NCBI GenBank assembly: GCA_000507305.1 | Contig: DF239532.1 | Location: 1-64,000, forward strand | DNA: 64,000 nucleotides | Reading direction: 5' to 3' | Source of the DNA: Breviolum minutum Mf 1.05b.01 | Taxonomy: Eukaryota > Sar > Dinophyceae > Suessiales > Symbiodiniaceae | Translations under genes and position numbers: made by a program | Notes under the pieces: generated by a model | The model's database searches: none | What the model was told of the DNA's origin: nothing | The model's input: the letters and a program-made list of their open reading frames with translations, nothing else | Shown: one piece after another, positions 1 through 50,551 of the stretch | How the letters are laid out: each line of letters starts with the position of its first letter | Numbering within the stretch: the first letter of the stretch is position 1

Positions 1-189
1 GTAGCTCTGTCTGTTGTTGAGCTATCCCTGAATGTTTCCAGGTTAGTTGTTGTTGTGCTCCGCTACCATAGAAAAGTTGCAGCCTGTTGTAAACGCGCAC
101 TTTTTGTATGTTGAACTTGGAAGGCTCAAGTTGTTCTAAGGCTCAAGGCCTTGATCACAATGTTGAGGTAAAGACCGGTTGATTCTTAA

Positions 190-297
190 CAATATATATA
201 TATATATATATATACATACATATTTTGCATACATATATATAAATATACATTGTGTTTGTATGTATGTATAATATATACATATATATATATATATTAT
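190..297. repeat. AT-rich microsatellite tract
   Basis: The tract is built from (TA)n, TACA and TGTA repeats and is partly self-complementary, so it could fold as a cruciform. No coding sequence is visible across it. Similar TA/TATG tracts recur at about 8080-8120, 11830-12200, 14465-14540, 45246-45285 and 62310-62340, which suggests a genome-wide simple-sequence class. Confidence 0.85.
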
Positions 298-1204
298 TCT
301 TGATTCATGTACATTGGGTGTGCCCCCGTCCCAGTAGTAGTGACCACCAGGATCATTACATTGCGCGCAGAGAACCCCCCACATTGATGGGCGGGGGGAA
401 CCCCTGATATACGGCTATATTGTGAAGACGAGGGGCACTGCTTTTGCTTACTTTGTTTGTTTTGTTTGTTTGAAGTTACTGGCGTTTTTTTTCTACAATT
501 TGCCAGGGGGTCTGGTCCGTACGCATTTGATGCCTTGATATTCGACTAATATGTTTCAAATTTCAAATGTGGTCCTATATACTTGTTTTGACCCTCTTCT
601 TCTATACTCCAAACGTTTTTCCCTGGATTTGCTAGGAGACCTGCTGAACTGGGATGCGCCAGGCCGTTCCAAGGAGTTCGCAGTAGTGATGGGAATCTCA
701 TCCAATATTTGAATCATTCAAAAAAAAACAAATGCAGTGGTGGGATACTGCCCGGTACTGCTCGTACAATGAAGCGAATCTAGAAAAAATATCACATGTA
801 TGATTGAGATACTCCACCCTGCAAGCACATGCAGTATCGAAGTGGAGAACAAGATGCATATTTCAGGTTCTCCTTTGAGGAGTTATCACCGTTTGGTTTC
901 AGTCATTCACGCCGGTACTCTCATTGTTTTCAGGATAAGCTAGGTCATGTCGGACCCGATTGATACAGCCGAGTGTTGTCCTCGGCTTTACAGCAAATCT
1001 TGTTAGCCATACGGCCATATGATTTGATGAGTTCAGGTGCGCAAGCTGCGCCAGCCGCCGGTTGCTGCAGAACAAGGCCGCTGCTTAGAAGGAGCCTTTG
1101 CATTTTCAATTCCGATAGTCATTAGTCATTCAGACTTGGCAATTTTGTTCATGCACAATGTGATAGCATATGTAAGAGAAGCTAAACTTGCTTTTGGGTA
1201 GACC

Positions 1205-1634
1205 TCTTCGCACGTCTGGTCGAGCTTGGCCACGTAAGGAACTGTTGGCCAGGGGTATGGTAATGCGTGCAATAGAATCATTGCGGTTGCAGATACAGAG
1301 GGAGGTGCAAGACCTTCATCTCTCTCTCACACGCACCAGCAAACCAAAAGAAAGTGCTGACTTGATGACTTGGGCTTGTTCTGGGATATTCAAGGACTCT
1401 CCACACCAGGGCAAGGCCTTCTGACTCCTTGATATCCCTCAAGTGCCTGCAGTGAAGTGACCTCATTTGCTTACAAAGGATTTCCGTGTCTTCGAATCGC
1501 ACGTCTGGTCGAGCTTGGCCACAGAAGACTCTGTTGGTCAGGGGTATGGTTATGCGTGCAAGACGGTGGAAGGCTCATTGCAGATACAGAAGAGGGCAAA
1601 AGGTATTGCCTCTTTCTCACAGAATCGAGCAAAC
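1205..1634. repeat. Diverged direct duplication, two ~140-bp copies
   Basis: Copy 1 (about 1205-1343) and copy 2 (about 1495-1634) share the string GTCTGGTCGAGCTTGGCCAC, then a similar run containing GGGGTATGG and ATGCGTGCAA, a GCAGATACAGA motif, and a final AGCAAAC. The copies lie about 290 bp apart in the same orientation. Overlapping small ORFs exist in both but resemble no known protein, so a local segmental duplication is the simplest reading. Confidence 0.7.
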
Positions 1635-3022
1635 ATCGGACACAGTCATCAATTCTTCAGATTTGGCATGCTTAATAGCATCAGGCTTTGAAAGCTGCGA
1701 AGCAGAATGCATACTGCACATTGTCACACACTTTGTCATGTTCAAAATTGCTAGTGCTTCGTGTGCTTTGTATGCATTACTTGGTCCTTGACAACTCTGG
1801 AGGCATCCTCATGAGCTAAAGCTACGCTGTCAAGGAACTCAGCTCACTACTGAATCTCAAAGGCATCGTTGCTTTTTGTAACATTAGTGGACAACAGTTC
1901 AAGCGTTTTTGATTCCACGTATATAGTCCGTGCAATACAGCCAGTCTGTTTGGTAGAACCGAAGGCTCTTCACTGGCAGGAGGGTGTGCCTGCCATCTAG
2001 GAGTATCTGACACTGGGAAGAGGAACATAACATGTAAAGGTGCTTTCTCCTCGGCAGCTTGGCGAATGTTCGACAATGCCCAGCTGCTTTCTGGCCCAAG
2101 TCAAAATCCCATTGTCCTAAAACTGAATCGTGGCGCGGACGCCAAGAGTTTGAGGGGAAGCGCCGTGGACTCATTGCGGTGCGTGAATGCCAAAAGAGAA
2201 CCTTCAATCTGCTTGAGATTTTCAGTGTAAACTCTTGCTTGATCCCTATCTATGAGAGGGCAAGGCCAGAATGAGATGCTCGATGTGAATACGAGAACTA
2301 GTTGACAGGTCCATGTTTGTAGGTTCCCCCATCCTTAATGATTGGGTCTCCTACCGCACTGTGTGTTCAGGTTTCTTTCCCTCCTGCAACAAGCAGTGGA
2401 AGAATCAACCAATCATCCTAAACCAAAGGGTAGTTGTAGTGTTTTGGTGTCTAAAATCTAAAAATTCGAAATGCGAAGCAGTTTTCCGTTTTTTGTGTTA
2501 CACCCAATCGGATAGGGCAATGTAACCCTCACATACCACGAACTGGAGTGCTTTCAAACCATGGATTTCTAGCTTCGAACGATCGCCCCCCCAAGAGCTG
2601 AGCTGTTGCTGTCTTAGGTCAGACTCCAAGGCTGCATGGTTATAAGGTGCGCCGAGCTGAGACGAACTGTTGGATGCAATTGCACGTTGATGGTTTTAAT
2701 CAAAAATGTCTCTCCATCAAGAGTCTCAAGCATGCAAAATGGTCACGGATACTGTGCGACACTCATCAAAGGTGGCATTTCATGACAGGCAAGGTCTTGA
2801 TAATTCTTGCGAGATTGAGTCTGCCAAGACATGGCTTTGTTCGCACTTTCACCTACTGTACTCTTTCCATTCCTTTCTCGGAGTGTGGCAACAGCAAAGC
2901 AGGATGATTGTAGTTGTATATGTCTTCGGGTGCTCGCATCCAAGATCTGGTGTTGGTCAGTCTCCATTGCCCTTTCCATGCAAAATGAAAAGGACCTGAG
3001 ATTCGCAAAGTGTGTTTCACAG

Positions 3023-13965
<10,943 letters not shown>

Positions 13966-13999
13966 GTGCGAAGCCAAGCTTTCTGGCTGGGGAAGAACC

Positions 14000-16900
14000 A
14001 GGAGATCGGAAGCTAACCACCCATTGGCATCCCATTGGCTATTTTTTGTCCTACATGTGAGTTCACAGACACTGTGACATGGTGACCCTATGCCTCAACA
14101 TCTCCCAGGGCTTGCATGTTGTAGGCTTCCACCCCATTTCAAAGTTAACTTTGTATGTTTTCAGATCAGACGGCTTTCTAGGCCATGTGGCTCTCACAGA
14201 CGCTCTATTCTTTCAAAGCTCAGCAAGGGTCAGAGCTGGAACGGCCATTGTTGGTTGTGGTACGCGATGTCATCCGTGAACCTTGGCTTGATCACCAGTA
14301 AACAGAACATCTTGACTTCAGATGAAAGAAGAACTGCTCAAATTCGACATGCACCCATGTGCAAAGCAGTTGGTGAAAGTGAGCTTTTGTTTTATATTTG
14401 TGTTTACAGCTGTGTGTTTCTTCCCATCATTTTGCAGGTCCTTTGCCGTCCCTCAGCCCTGATGCACATATATGTATGTAATATGTGTACATCATAGATA
14501 TAACATATATACATATATATATATAATATACACATACAATGACGAATCTTCCATGCTGTAGCCTAGAGTCTGTCTTTTCTTTTGGCTTGTTGGCTGGTCC
14601 TGTCATCACATTTTGATGCAGACCAGAGCCAGCAGATTTGCTGATCACTGTGCAAGGATGCTTATCTATGTGTTGGAGCAACACCTCCATCAGTGTCAGA
14701 TCAAGATGAGTTCGGAAGCCTCTTCCGCGAGGTCTTTAAGAAGAACACATCTTTGCGGTACTGTTCCTTGATCTGCAGAGAGGCAATTGGGGTCAAGGGT
14801 CAAAGTGTCCCGGCCCTTTGGTGTTAAGATTGTCTCCGTCCAAGTGTTCTTCTGTCAGCCTGAGAGCTATTCATTCAGGGTTAGCGCAACAGGCAGAAAT
14901 GATTTCAGAACCATCTCCAATTACAACCGCCCAAAGCTTGGCGTCGTGGTAGCAAACCTCTCTTCTTACGATCCATCCTCATTGCGCTGGGTCTGAGGTT
15001 ATGACTTCTTCGACAAGTCATGCATTGAAGTCCATGCCGATGACATTGACCGCTTTCTGACTGCCTTGAAATTGATTTCTTGAAATTCATTTTTGGATGT
15101 TTTTTGGGACAGCAGAATCTTTTGAGACTTCCTAGGATACTGCTCATAGGGTGTATGTATAATGTACAGTGATACGTAATATGTACATATACACGTGATA
15201 TAAATACATAGGACACCCGTCTCACTGGGCCTCCGCAAAAAATTATGGTCTTGAGACAGTCGCTCGATGAAATTTCCAGAGCTCTTTTTGATAGGCCGCA
15301 AAAAGTACACGAGAGTTGGGTGTCGAGCACTGGCCAAACAAAGACATTAGAGGGGCCTGTGAATCCAAGCGACCGTTGATGAAGAGTGACCATATTGAAC
15401 CATGTAGCTTGTGAGCCTTCTCATGTTTTCAATTGCAAACAGTTTCAGATTCCCAGCATGCAAGGTGTGGATCAGGTCCCTCCACCTCTCACACCAGGGA
15501 AAGCACACTACATGCAATGTTGATGGAAATGCCAGGTGTCAAAAATGAACAGCCTTTCATCTTTTCAATCTTTTCTCATGCTTTGGCGCCATTTAGCTGT
15601 CGGTTGAAGGGAACCATTCACTTGAATGGGTCAGCCATTCGACTTTCCTGTGAGTGGGTTCGTTTCGGGCTCCCACAAGGGGTAGATGGAGTTCAAGGAA
15701 CCACTACCCAGCAGTCATGGCTCAGAAATTCTGCACACACAAAGGCCTAGTGGCCTAGATAGATAACAATGCTGACAGGCCAACCTTTTCCAGGGGCTTT
15801 TGATGAGTGAGGGTTCGTTACCCTCTTCAATGGAGACTGGAGCTGTGAAATAAGCAATTGTTTACACTTTACGGAGGTCAGATCTCGAAAAAAAATCATT
15901 CTGCACAGCTTTCCACCGTGTGTGAAGTCCCCTTAACGAGTTCCATACGGCTCCTCAATGTTGACCTGGTTCTGCCCACCTGCTTTCAACACGCAGACAT
16001 GCAAACTATCACACAGCAGACTGGAAACAAAAGGTAAATAGTAAGAACGCAATGCTGCAATTCAAAAGCGAAGCAAGGACTCGAAGACTTGATTCACAAA
16101 AAGCACAAGAAAACGTCGCTGAAAGATTCAAGCTGAAAGCACAAAGAAATGTCTCTTTTGAGCCCTGCAGCTGAGTGTTGTGGTTTTTGCTCTGGTAGAG
16201 CTGGGGTTGAGATGAGTGGCTGTGGAAGACACGTGCGGAGAGTCGTGGTAGAGTGGTGCAGCACCATGCCAAAGATAGAAAGCTTGGACCATAGCTTGGC
16301 AGAACATGAATCATGTGGGAAAGAAAGAACCACCACCAGTAGTTTATGTTTTGCAAGCTGTGAATATGTGCTTTATCCAGAAAGGCTTCCTTTCACAGCT
16401 GTTCACGGGGTTTGGACGGAGAACCGCAGGCCTAACTTCCTGTCACTCCTTGTCCGTGTTTGCTGTTGCAAAAAGAAGTCCTTCGATGTCGCTGCCATTC
16501 TTTTTGCTTTTTCCCTGGTGCAATGTGCTGCGTGTCATCCATGCAGTCGGGCTCGAAGTTGCCAAGCTAAGGTTGGGCACCAGAACGGATGCGAATAGAG
16601 AGCAAAAAAACATTTGTGCGCGGGCTCATCGTGGTGGTTCTGCGACTGCTGCACTTGCAAAGGCGAAGATGATTGTCGGTCCCTTTCTGTTTGACCAGCC
16701 AGCAATGTGCACTGTTGGACTTCAAACCATGTAAGCAAGAGTCACTGGTCAGGTCAGACAGTAAAAAAATACATGGGAGGGAGAAGGGCTTCAGATGCGT
16801 GATGCAGCTGATGCATCTACAAACACCATCTCAGTTCATGTGGTTAGGGAATGATTATGTCCAAATCCAATGCTCTCAATCCGATTTCAGATATTTCACC

Positions 16901-19900
16901 ATGATTTTCACACATTTTTAGTGCATTTGTGACATTTGAGTGACAACGCATCATTTGTGAAACATAGGAAGCTTCGGAAAATGCAGGCAATCTGGGAGTG
17001 GACCTCAAATTAGAAGCTAAGCTAAATTGACTGCGTGTGGTTTGTGTTGAATCTTTGTTGTATGGCCCTGTGGGTCAAACATGATTTGACTTGCCATTTT
17101 TTTGCGACAATTCCATTGATTTGTCAGAGCCCCGCAGAGCCAGGCTCAATGGAGAATCTTTTAGACTTTTTAGACCGAGAAGTGGGATCCATTCTTTCCA
17201 ATTGAAGCTGAAGCTTCTCCACCAATTACGGTAAGATTCGCCATGAGCACCGAATGAGCACCTAGTACTGTGTAGTACATCCTAGTACTGTGTAGCTCTT
17301 TACCTAGACCAGTCTGGATAGAAGTGGAGGCAACATAGTTCGCGAGAGGACATCCGAATTCAGCTCACTTAGCCTGCATCACTATGTCCCGAAGAGATGA
17401 GGAGGCAAGGAACGTGCAGGATAGTCAGAGTCAAACCTCCAATGTGAATTGTCAACACTTGCTTATGGCAATTCTGTTTTTCACCGTGGTTCAGGATTTG
17501 TCTCGTGTTGATTGGCAATGTGTTTGCTGTTTGACCAGAAATAGACGTGATGCCAGTTGTCAAATTTAGCGTGTGACCACGTCTAGGGAAGGCACGTGTC
17601 ACAATTTGATGGTTTGCTTTTTGGAAGACAACCTATCATGTTGCCTCCTTTCCCTACCTCAAAGCAGCCTTGTCTCTGAAGCCTCTGTATCCAGCTCCCA
17701 CTTTAACAGTCATGTTTTGAAATTCTTGCTTACAGTAGGTCTAAAAGGCTCTGAAGGTGCCTAATTTCCCCAGAAGAACGCAGTACTCCATGGATTCACG
17801 CACTTCCTGGCCTGCCAGTGTGAGCGTCCTCGGATGCTTCGGATTGAGGCAGGTGTGGCAGTTTGAATAGTTTGCAACCACGGATCAAAGATGGTCAAAG
17901 TCCAGTTTCACAACTTGATTTTACGTAAATGAGCAGAGCTCAAATCAGAACTCAATTCTGGGAATTTCTTTTTTCTTTTTCTTTTAGCACCGGGAATGGA
18001 TATTGTCATTATTTGGCGATTTCCGAAATGCTGAGCAGCCTGTCTGGCCAAAGGCAACAATAGTCTACGCCAAAAAAAATGCGGGGAAATTTACAGCCGC
18101 TGGAGATTTTGCCGTTTCAAATTTGCTCAGGTCCATGGACTTTTACATGACTGGTTTGATTTGGTGTGAATCCTGAGCTGTTTGCAAGTTTGTTGCTTTC
18201 GTTCCAAGCCAAGTGGCTTGTTTTCATATTCATGAGTTGTAAGGCTTTGACAGACCCTTGGATTCAGTCTTCTGCATCCCAAGTACAATGATGTTGTGCA
18301 AGCAACACAAACGACAGGATTTAGCGTAGCCTCAAATTCTGTCAGTTTTGGGTAGTCTTTGTTTTTGTATATTGTATACATCATCCTTTCCAGCCTTTCA
18401 CTGAACTGAGGATGATTTAGGAGAAATGGTTAAGTCTTCAGGCACGCTAGCGTTTGATAGGAGACTTGCCTTTGTAGCATGTTTTTGTCACTGAACCTAC
18501 TTTGCTAAACAGCTCAAGTTGAGTTGGACTGTCTTTTTACGCGGCAGTCACGATTCCTTTACTGCCTAGAATCCAGATTTCTTTGTACAGCCTGATATTG
18601 TAAATTGACCGTTGAAACTGTTCTGCCTGACTCGAACGCCCAAGCATGCTGAACTAATTCTCTCTTTAACAACGCTTTGATCGTCGATGTAGAAAATACT
18701 TTTCAGTGACACCTCTCTCCCAGCTGAACATCCCAAAACCTTGCAAAATAGGGTATTATCGGCACAGGTTTTAACATAACCCTTCGCGAAAACATTGCTC
18801 GCTACTTCGGAGTGCCGGTACGGGGACACAGCCTGCTTGAACGGAAATAGTATGTTGAGTGTCACTGCAACTAAATGTGGGAGCGAAGTAAACAATGCCA
18901 TTGCTGTTGACTGAGAAGCAAAGATGGTTTGGTGAGCAATCCTGAGCAAGCACCGATAGCTGCCAGGCTCTAAAGACAGATAAAGTGCCAGCGAGTCTTG
19001 CACAGTGGAATCCAAGAATGGAAAATCATGATTTGATAAATTGATAAGCCTGATAAGCCAAAAAGTGGAAAAAGTGGAAAGTCTTGAAAAATTCAGAGGG
19101 TCCCAAACCACATGGAGTGGCCAGGTGGAGCAGCAAGCTTTGTATGACGAGGTGCAGCCGGTACTCGTTGGGGACAGAGCTAGGTCCAGGAGCATCATCC
19201 TTGTCCTTGCAAATACTTTCAGACTCATGTGGGACTCAAGTTTGTTGCGAATTCGATCTGTAGCTCTTCGGCAATGAAGGCATACCCAGGGGGAGTCTCA
19301 TTCGTCCCGTGCACAGGAGGGCTTCTTAGCATCGACAGCAGATTTGCGTTTGGTACCCAGAGTGAGTACTTCGAAGCCATGTCTTTCCGTTCTGTAGAGA
19401 AGATCCTAGGATCCCAATTCAAGAGGAGAAGTTTTTAACAAATTTGTATGTGAATTCACGAGCAAAACACCGGCTCAAGGCCGCGCTTTACAGCGATATG
19501 CTCCCAAACTGTACGTCTTTGGCTTAGAAAAAATGACCAGAGTGACGCAACATGTGAATTGTCAAAGTTTGGCATTGACCACGTGGTTTGGTCCATTTTA
19601 TTTACTTGCCTGCTCAAACTCAGCATACTGTACATGCTGGCAATATGCCGGACCTTTACAGCTGGTGAGGCTACTGCTCTTCATGTTGAACACAGACAAT
19701 GCTACCACTGCACATCTGAAGGCATTTGAGTATAATATATACGTCGAGTCATCATGTGTATCTATTCTTTGATACATACATTCACCACACTATATTCGTA
19801 TGTTTTATGTCATTATGATATATCTTTCAATACTATCATTGTGTACTATATATTATATACACATAAACAACTTCAGTATATGATTTTAATCCTCAAACAG

Positions 19901-21440
19901 GTTTACCTATGAAGGGATCTTGCTTCCTCTAAAGAGGAAGGGCCGGGTGGCTGTGGCCGATAGTTTTTCAGATGCCTTGCCCAGATGATCTTGCAGCTCT
20001 CCTAGAAATTTCTTTCATTTATCTCCCAGTCTTTCTCGTCGTCCAGATGCCTTCGCCGGATGAATCTGCCATGTGTCGTTTTGTTCCCATCTTGTATTTA
20101 CTCAATGCAAGCTAGATGTTCGCCTCCTCGGCTGTTGTCTTTGTCTCCTAGATTCGGTTGCTTTCTCCGACCTCCGCCTCACCTTTTGTCTCTCTTCATT
20201 TGTCTCACGGCATTACTTAGCTTTACCGCTTTACCCGCCTATCTAAACCTTTGTCTCTCTTTGTCTCCCAGCTTTGGTGGCAGTGTCCGCCTCCCTAGGC
20301 CTTTGTCTCTGTGGCTGTTTTCGGCCTTTCTCTTTCTTTTGCCTCCAGTTTTGTTGGCTCAGGTGGCGGTGTAGAATCTTCACACGATTTTGATTCTGAT
20401 CTATTTGTCTCCCAAATTCTCCCTTGCTTTTTCTTGTTGCTTGACTCTGGGTGGGATGGTATTTTTTGTCTCTTAGTTTGTTTCACTTATTACTTGTCAC
20501 TTGTCTGTTTACGTCACTTGTCTACTTATTGCTACTCGGTGTCTTTGTTACGCATGACAATGATGTGTGTTTCTATGTTGGTGCATTCTGTTTGGGGTCT
20601 ACTCTGGTGTAATATTGTGTATATACATATGCTACAGATATACAGATCCACGCAACCCCAACACTTTGAAATTAGGAGTACTACGGTTGAAGGTAAGGGT
20701 GTGAAGCCTTCCTGACTCGAATCTAATTTAGGCCCTTGTCGCATGTTTCTCTAGTGTAAGTGTTGCTTAGCTGCTGGCCAAGGTCTACAATTTCAATGAG
20801 ATTGGACCCAAACTCAGCATGTTATACACTGGGAGAGACGACGCTCGGGTGGAGAACAGCTAGGAGGTAAAGTGGGAAAGCCAAGCAGTGAACTTATGTA
20901 GAGTCACAGGTCTCTTCCAGTATCTTTCCGCGTTCTCAATTTTTCGTGAATCAAGCCAACCACAAGAAAGGCTGATACTGGCAACTTGAACTGTGAGAGC
21001 ATACTGGCAAACACTGGAAAGCAATTCTATCATTCGAGTGCAATTCAAATCCACTTCGATTCAGGGAAAGTTTCACTGAGTCGACAAGATTCTGTATATC
21101 TGCTCTCACGTTCTTCTAGTTATGACGCAGTCTGAACCTGAGATTTTGGAAGCCCGCAGGCAATTTTGGGTTCAAAAGTCTGCCCCAACGATTCCGTTCT
21201 GACTCCTCGCGGCTGGCCTCCATCAGAACATGATCTTTTCTTGTCTTTCAAATATACACATTTGTATTCATTCATGCACGTACTTACATAATTATATCGT
21301 GTCATGTTCCGTGCGCTTTCTGGAAACGACAACATGCTTTCACTTCTTTACCACAAGCCTCGATCCACTCAAGTCTGCTTGTTTTATTTTCTTTCTGAAT
21401 TTCTATTGAAGTACAGATCAAGGGGGTGCGGCAGCGTTTT
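14000..21440. other. No confident gene; possible 3' exons of CDC45 and scattered weak ORFs
   Basis: Possible exon fragments include about 14167-14230 (reads SDGFLGHVALTDALFFQS), 14865-14920 (SYSFRVSATGRNDFR) and 15443-15510 (IPSMQGVDQVPPPLTPGK). None is firm. A 220-aa open frame on the minus strand (18566-19228) resembles nothing known and is within the length expected by chance. A pyrimidine-rich repeat occupies about 20.03-20.50 kb. Confidence 0.45.
20030..20500. repeat. Pyrimidine-rich TTTGTCTC repeat tract
   Basis: TTTGTCTC or a close variant recurs about eight times at irregular spacing, among CTCC- and CTTT-rich sequence. The + strand ORF through it (20060-20374) is a Leu/Ser/Phe/Pro-rich by-product. 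It lies about 1 kb upstream of the J-domain gene start. A degenerate minisatellite is the simplest call. Confidence 0.6.
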
Positions 21441-21447
21441 CAAGGTT

Positions 21448-46760
<25,313 letters not shown>

Positions 46761-46799
46761 CTGAATTCATCAGCCGTTTGTTCTACACACAAGATGAGT

Positions 46800-49700
46800 G
46801 CAAAGAGCGCAATGTTTGACAAGCTACATTCGCACATTCCTATGTCCGAATGAGACAAGTATCACAGATCTAGCATAGATTTTCGCACATGCGCGAGTTT
46901 GAGGCACAATTGGTGCTCAGGCCCTGTGCTTTCGTGGAACGAACACTGAAAGGCAACAGGACGATACAAGAACAGTGTAAGCATAGCACCAGAGCATACT
47001 AGGGCCTTTCAAGTCAAACCTTCTATATAAAGTTTAAAGCTTCGGCTAGTCCAAGCGTAACAAGTCTATGGCTGAAGAGCTGAGAAAAACTTGTTCCGAT
47101 GTCAACCGAGGTTATGACAGACAAGGACTTCATGAAGACCGCTCTTTTCAATGCAGCGGAGAAGCTTGGATTGCTCCATTGTTCGTCATCCGCAAGTATT
47201 CAACCACACCAGCACCAAGTTGCTAGAGACTGAAACTGCCAGAAGTGGCAGAAACTTTTCTTCTAGTTTGATAGGATCCCATGAATTAGCGAAGGTGCTT
47301 CAGCTGGTCCGTGATTCCTCATTTTGCCTGTGATTGCAGTGTATGATTGGATGGGAGTTGCTACCGAATAATAAAATGACATAAGATGACCTCCTAGCTG
47401 AGTATCAAGATGTATCAAGCAATGCTGTGATATGCCAATGTGGTAATGCGCTTAGAATACCACAAGCCAAGGATGACTTCGCAAGTTAGACATTCCGGGC
47501 TGGTGCAGCATGTCTTGGGATCGTACGGAGGCTCAGAAAGGCATGGGATGTATGGCGGCCATGTTCTTTCTGCATTGGCTTGCAGCAAATCTAGATCTCT
47601 TAGCAATCTAGACTTGCACCAAACAAAGCGAAAGTCAAGTCCCAGAACTGGAGAATTGGAAAAGCCTGATGATTCTGTCTCGCACATTTCGTTGTCCCTG
47701 ATATCAAAATCTTCCTTGCACATTGCCAATGGCTGCAATGGCTGCAATGTATGGATGGAATCTGTGTTACCCTAAGCATAGTAGATGATAGCAGATGATA
47801 GAATGTAGCTAATGTGCATGCAAATTCCAGTGAAATATCAACGGGGCATATGCCGCAAATCTCGTAGAGAACCAAGGCCAAAGACCGATGCTTATGGACA
47901 GACTTTGGGAGGTGCTGTGCAGGTGCAGTGCCTTGGCAGCCGAGCAGGCACCGAAAGCGAATCACAAAAGCCTTCGAAAGCACCAAAAAAGAGGATCTTA
48001 GAGGCTTCGGTATGATTTAATTCCAGCTGATTTGATTGGTGGAAGAAAAACAGCAGTATTTTGATGTAACATTCGCACACTTGCACATCTTGCAGGTCAA
48101 ACACAGACAGACACAAGACAGACAGGGTCACTGAGTGTCGATATGCGACAAGCAAACGCTCAGGTCAAAGCCCAAAGCAGTCAAGAAGACCATTGACCAC
48201 GACGTTCCTTCCCAGAAACATTTGATGTAGAATCCACAAGAGAAGAATAGAGAAGCCACTGGACCCAAGGCCTTGCTTGAAAAACCATGGCATTTGGTGA
48301 ATCCTTGATGTTTCATCTGGCAGTTTCCTTCATACACTTGATTTTCACGGGAGGGGCTTTTCCATTCTTCAGCCTGGGGCAAACAAACACATACTTAGCC
48401 CCTTTGCAGATAGATAGCCATTGAGACCAGTGAGGCTTTGCATATTGTCGTTCTGTCCCAGGAACTTTTAGTGCGCATGCTGGCAGTCCCTGTCGATGAC
48501 TCCATGGTTTATGCGGAGTTGAACAAGAGCGGTGTGTGTCTCGGAATGACTGGTGTCGGAAGGCGCGGCGTTGTGCTCGATCTCTTCATAGCAGTTTTGC
48601 AACACTGTCACCAAATCATCTAGCTGTCACCAATTTGCACACTGTGGGCTTTCACTGCCATGGTGCGTCCAACATTTCTGATGCCCAACGTTTCGAACAG
48701 CTCCGCCCCATGATCTGTTGTTCTTGGTTTTTTGGTGTCAGCGCNTGGGGTGGGGGATGGTAACGTTCGTCTATGCATGGATGTGGCGTCGCGACTGCAA
48801 GCAAAGCTTGTACAAAAGCTTGGGTGACCTGTGTGGCAACATGTGACGCAACGAAGTTTCGCGGAGGCGATCTTGGAAAAATGGAGCAAAAATGCAGCAA
48901 AAGTAGAGATAATTGGCTTTGGTCGGTAACCGTTACAGGGAATCCAGGTCATCACATTTACATTTCCACAAGCATGAATTGCAAAACGCATGGGTTTTTA
49001 GCAAATCCTGCAAACAGGACGGTTGAAACATCATCAAAAACACACGGCCTCTTACGGGCGCCGTCACCTTGTTCTTCGTGATCCACAGTTCTCTTGCATC
49101 CTTGCACCCTGCGAATTCCGCTTGTGTTCAAGACTCTCGCCCTGCCGCAGGATCGAGCAAGCGGGCGCCCGATGTGCAGAACTCAAAGAGGACAAAGATT
49201 CAACAATTTAGAATAGCCAAAACATGTTTTGGATGGTCATGGGTGGTAAAGCCGGTACTCTGATGAGATTTTTGCGAAACAGTTTGGTTTGCAATCAATG
49301 CCAAACAACTGTGACGAATGGCCAATCCTGAGCTGGCATGCATTGGCTGGCATAGTTGACCACCCTGCCAACCATTCCGGTCTTGATTTTCCTATGTCCT
49401 TCTGATCAAGCTTCATAACATCTCAGGAGGATGCTGTGCTGATCTTGCCAAAGCCTACCAAATTCTCTTCGCAGACTCTTGGCAAGGTGACACAGAGCTG
49501 CCCAGACTCAGCTGTTTCTGTCGGCTTTGTTCTGGTTCGGGCAAGACCAGCAACAGATAGAAACATGCTTTCCTAATTCTTGCAAAGGTGTGCACAGCCG
49601 TCGCAGACTTATTGAGTCTTCAAGATTTCAGTTTCGACTTGTTACTGTATTTTACAAGTGACGGAGGCTTGCAACTTCTAGTGCAGGAGTCATGCTGCTC

Positions 49701-50540
49701 GCAATGCTTTACGTAGAGTGATATGTTGTACTGAAGGGGTAGTAGTGGTTGGCCAAAATTTTGGCTTATGTTTGAAGTTTGAAGCTTGACCCTGGCACTT
49801 GTTCGATGAGTTGCAAAAATTGAAGAGGTCGCTTTTTTCAATGATGATGCCTCATCTGGTAGTAAGATTCTCAATCAATCACGAGGGGTCTTTGACACCC
49901 ATGCTTGATATATTGGATTTTGACTGTGGCAGTTCCGGGAACTTGTCTTGACATGATGTTTCAAATCTCCATTTGGATCGTTGTATTTTTTGCATTTAAC
50001 CGCCCTCAGGATGCGACTTTGGAAGTTTAAGTTTGTTAAAGCATTTTAAAACCATAAATGTTGTTGAAATGTTTAAAAAATTGGCAGTTAACTTTGCCCT
50101 TCAAGTTTTTCCATGGCTTTCTGACAGGAAATTGCTGAATCTGCAAACAGGCTCCAACAGAGACGTTTTGCATTTCGATGTCTGATGGTCGTTCAAGCCC
50201 ACCACCGCAACTTCCTTGTGATGTCCCTGTGTTTGCCCAAAGCTTGGCCATTTTACCAAGGAGGCCAATTGGTTCTGCAAGGACATTGCTCCACTGCAAT
50301 GAAGAGGAGAGGATGAGAGAGAAACTCTTTTTGTACAATTCATATATACACGGTTCCACATGTCCCTGTGTTGCTCCGCCCTATAGCTGTTGAATCTAAC
50401 ACTGACGGTGGCTTCTTCTTGCCTTTGCTCCCCTCTGTCGCAGTTGGAAATTTGTTACATTTAATGGAAGATTGATTTGCGATTAGAGACTGAAACAGCT
50501 GTTGCGCTTGACGGAATTTCAGAAAAGGCCGCTTCACCTT
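46800..50540. other. No confident gene; possible exon fragments
   Basis: Scattered short frames with coding character occur at about 49150-49200 (SSKRAPDVQNSKRTK) and 49427-49540 (EDAVLILPKPTKFSSQTLGK). The second could belong to the 5' half of the reductase gene that follows. A single N lies at 48745. Nothing here is strong enough for a gene call. Confidence 0.45.
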
Positions 50541-50551
50541 TTCTACTGCAG

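Larger units (their letters stand above)
1..3000. other. No confident gene; intergenic or upstream intron sequence
   Basis: No reading frame here resembles a known protein. ORFs are short and appear on both strands, as expected by chance. The stretch holds the AT microsatellite and a diverged direct duplication at 1.2 and 1.5 kb. Upstream exons of the CDC45-like gene, including its start codon, may lie here but I could not recognise them. Confidence 0.5.

Noticed and set aside
123..147. Two GGCTCAAG strings as tandem SL remnants
   Set aside because: Only eight bases match, there is no ATTTT upstream, the spacing is 17 rather than about 22, and no gene follows.
18566..19228. 220-aa minus-strand ORF as a gene
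   Set aside because: No recognisable motif, its length is plausible by chance, and it has no supporting splice or repeat context.
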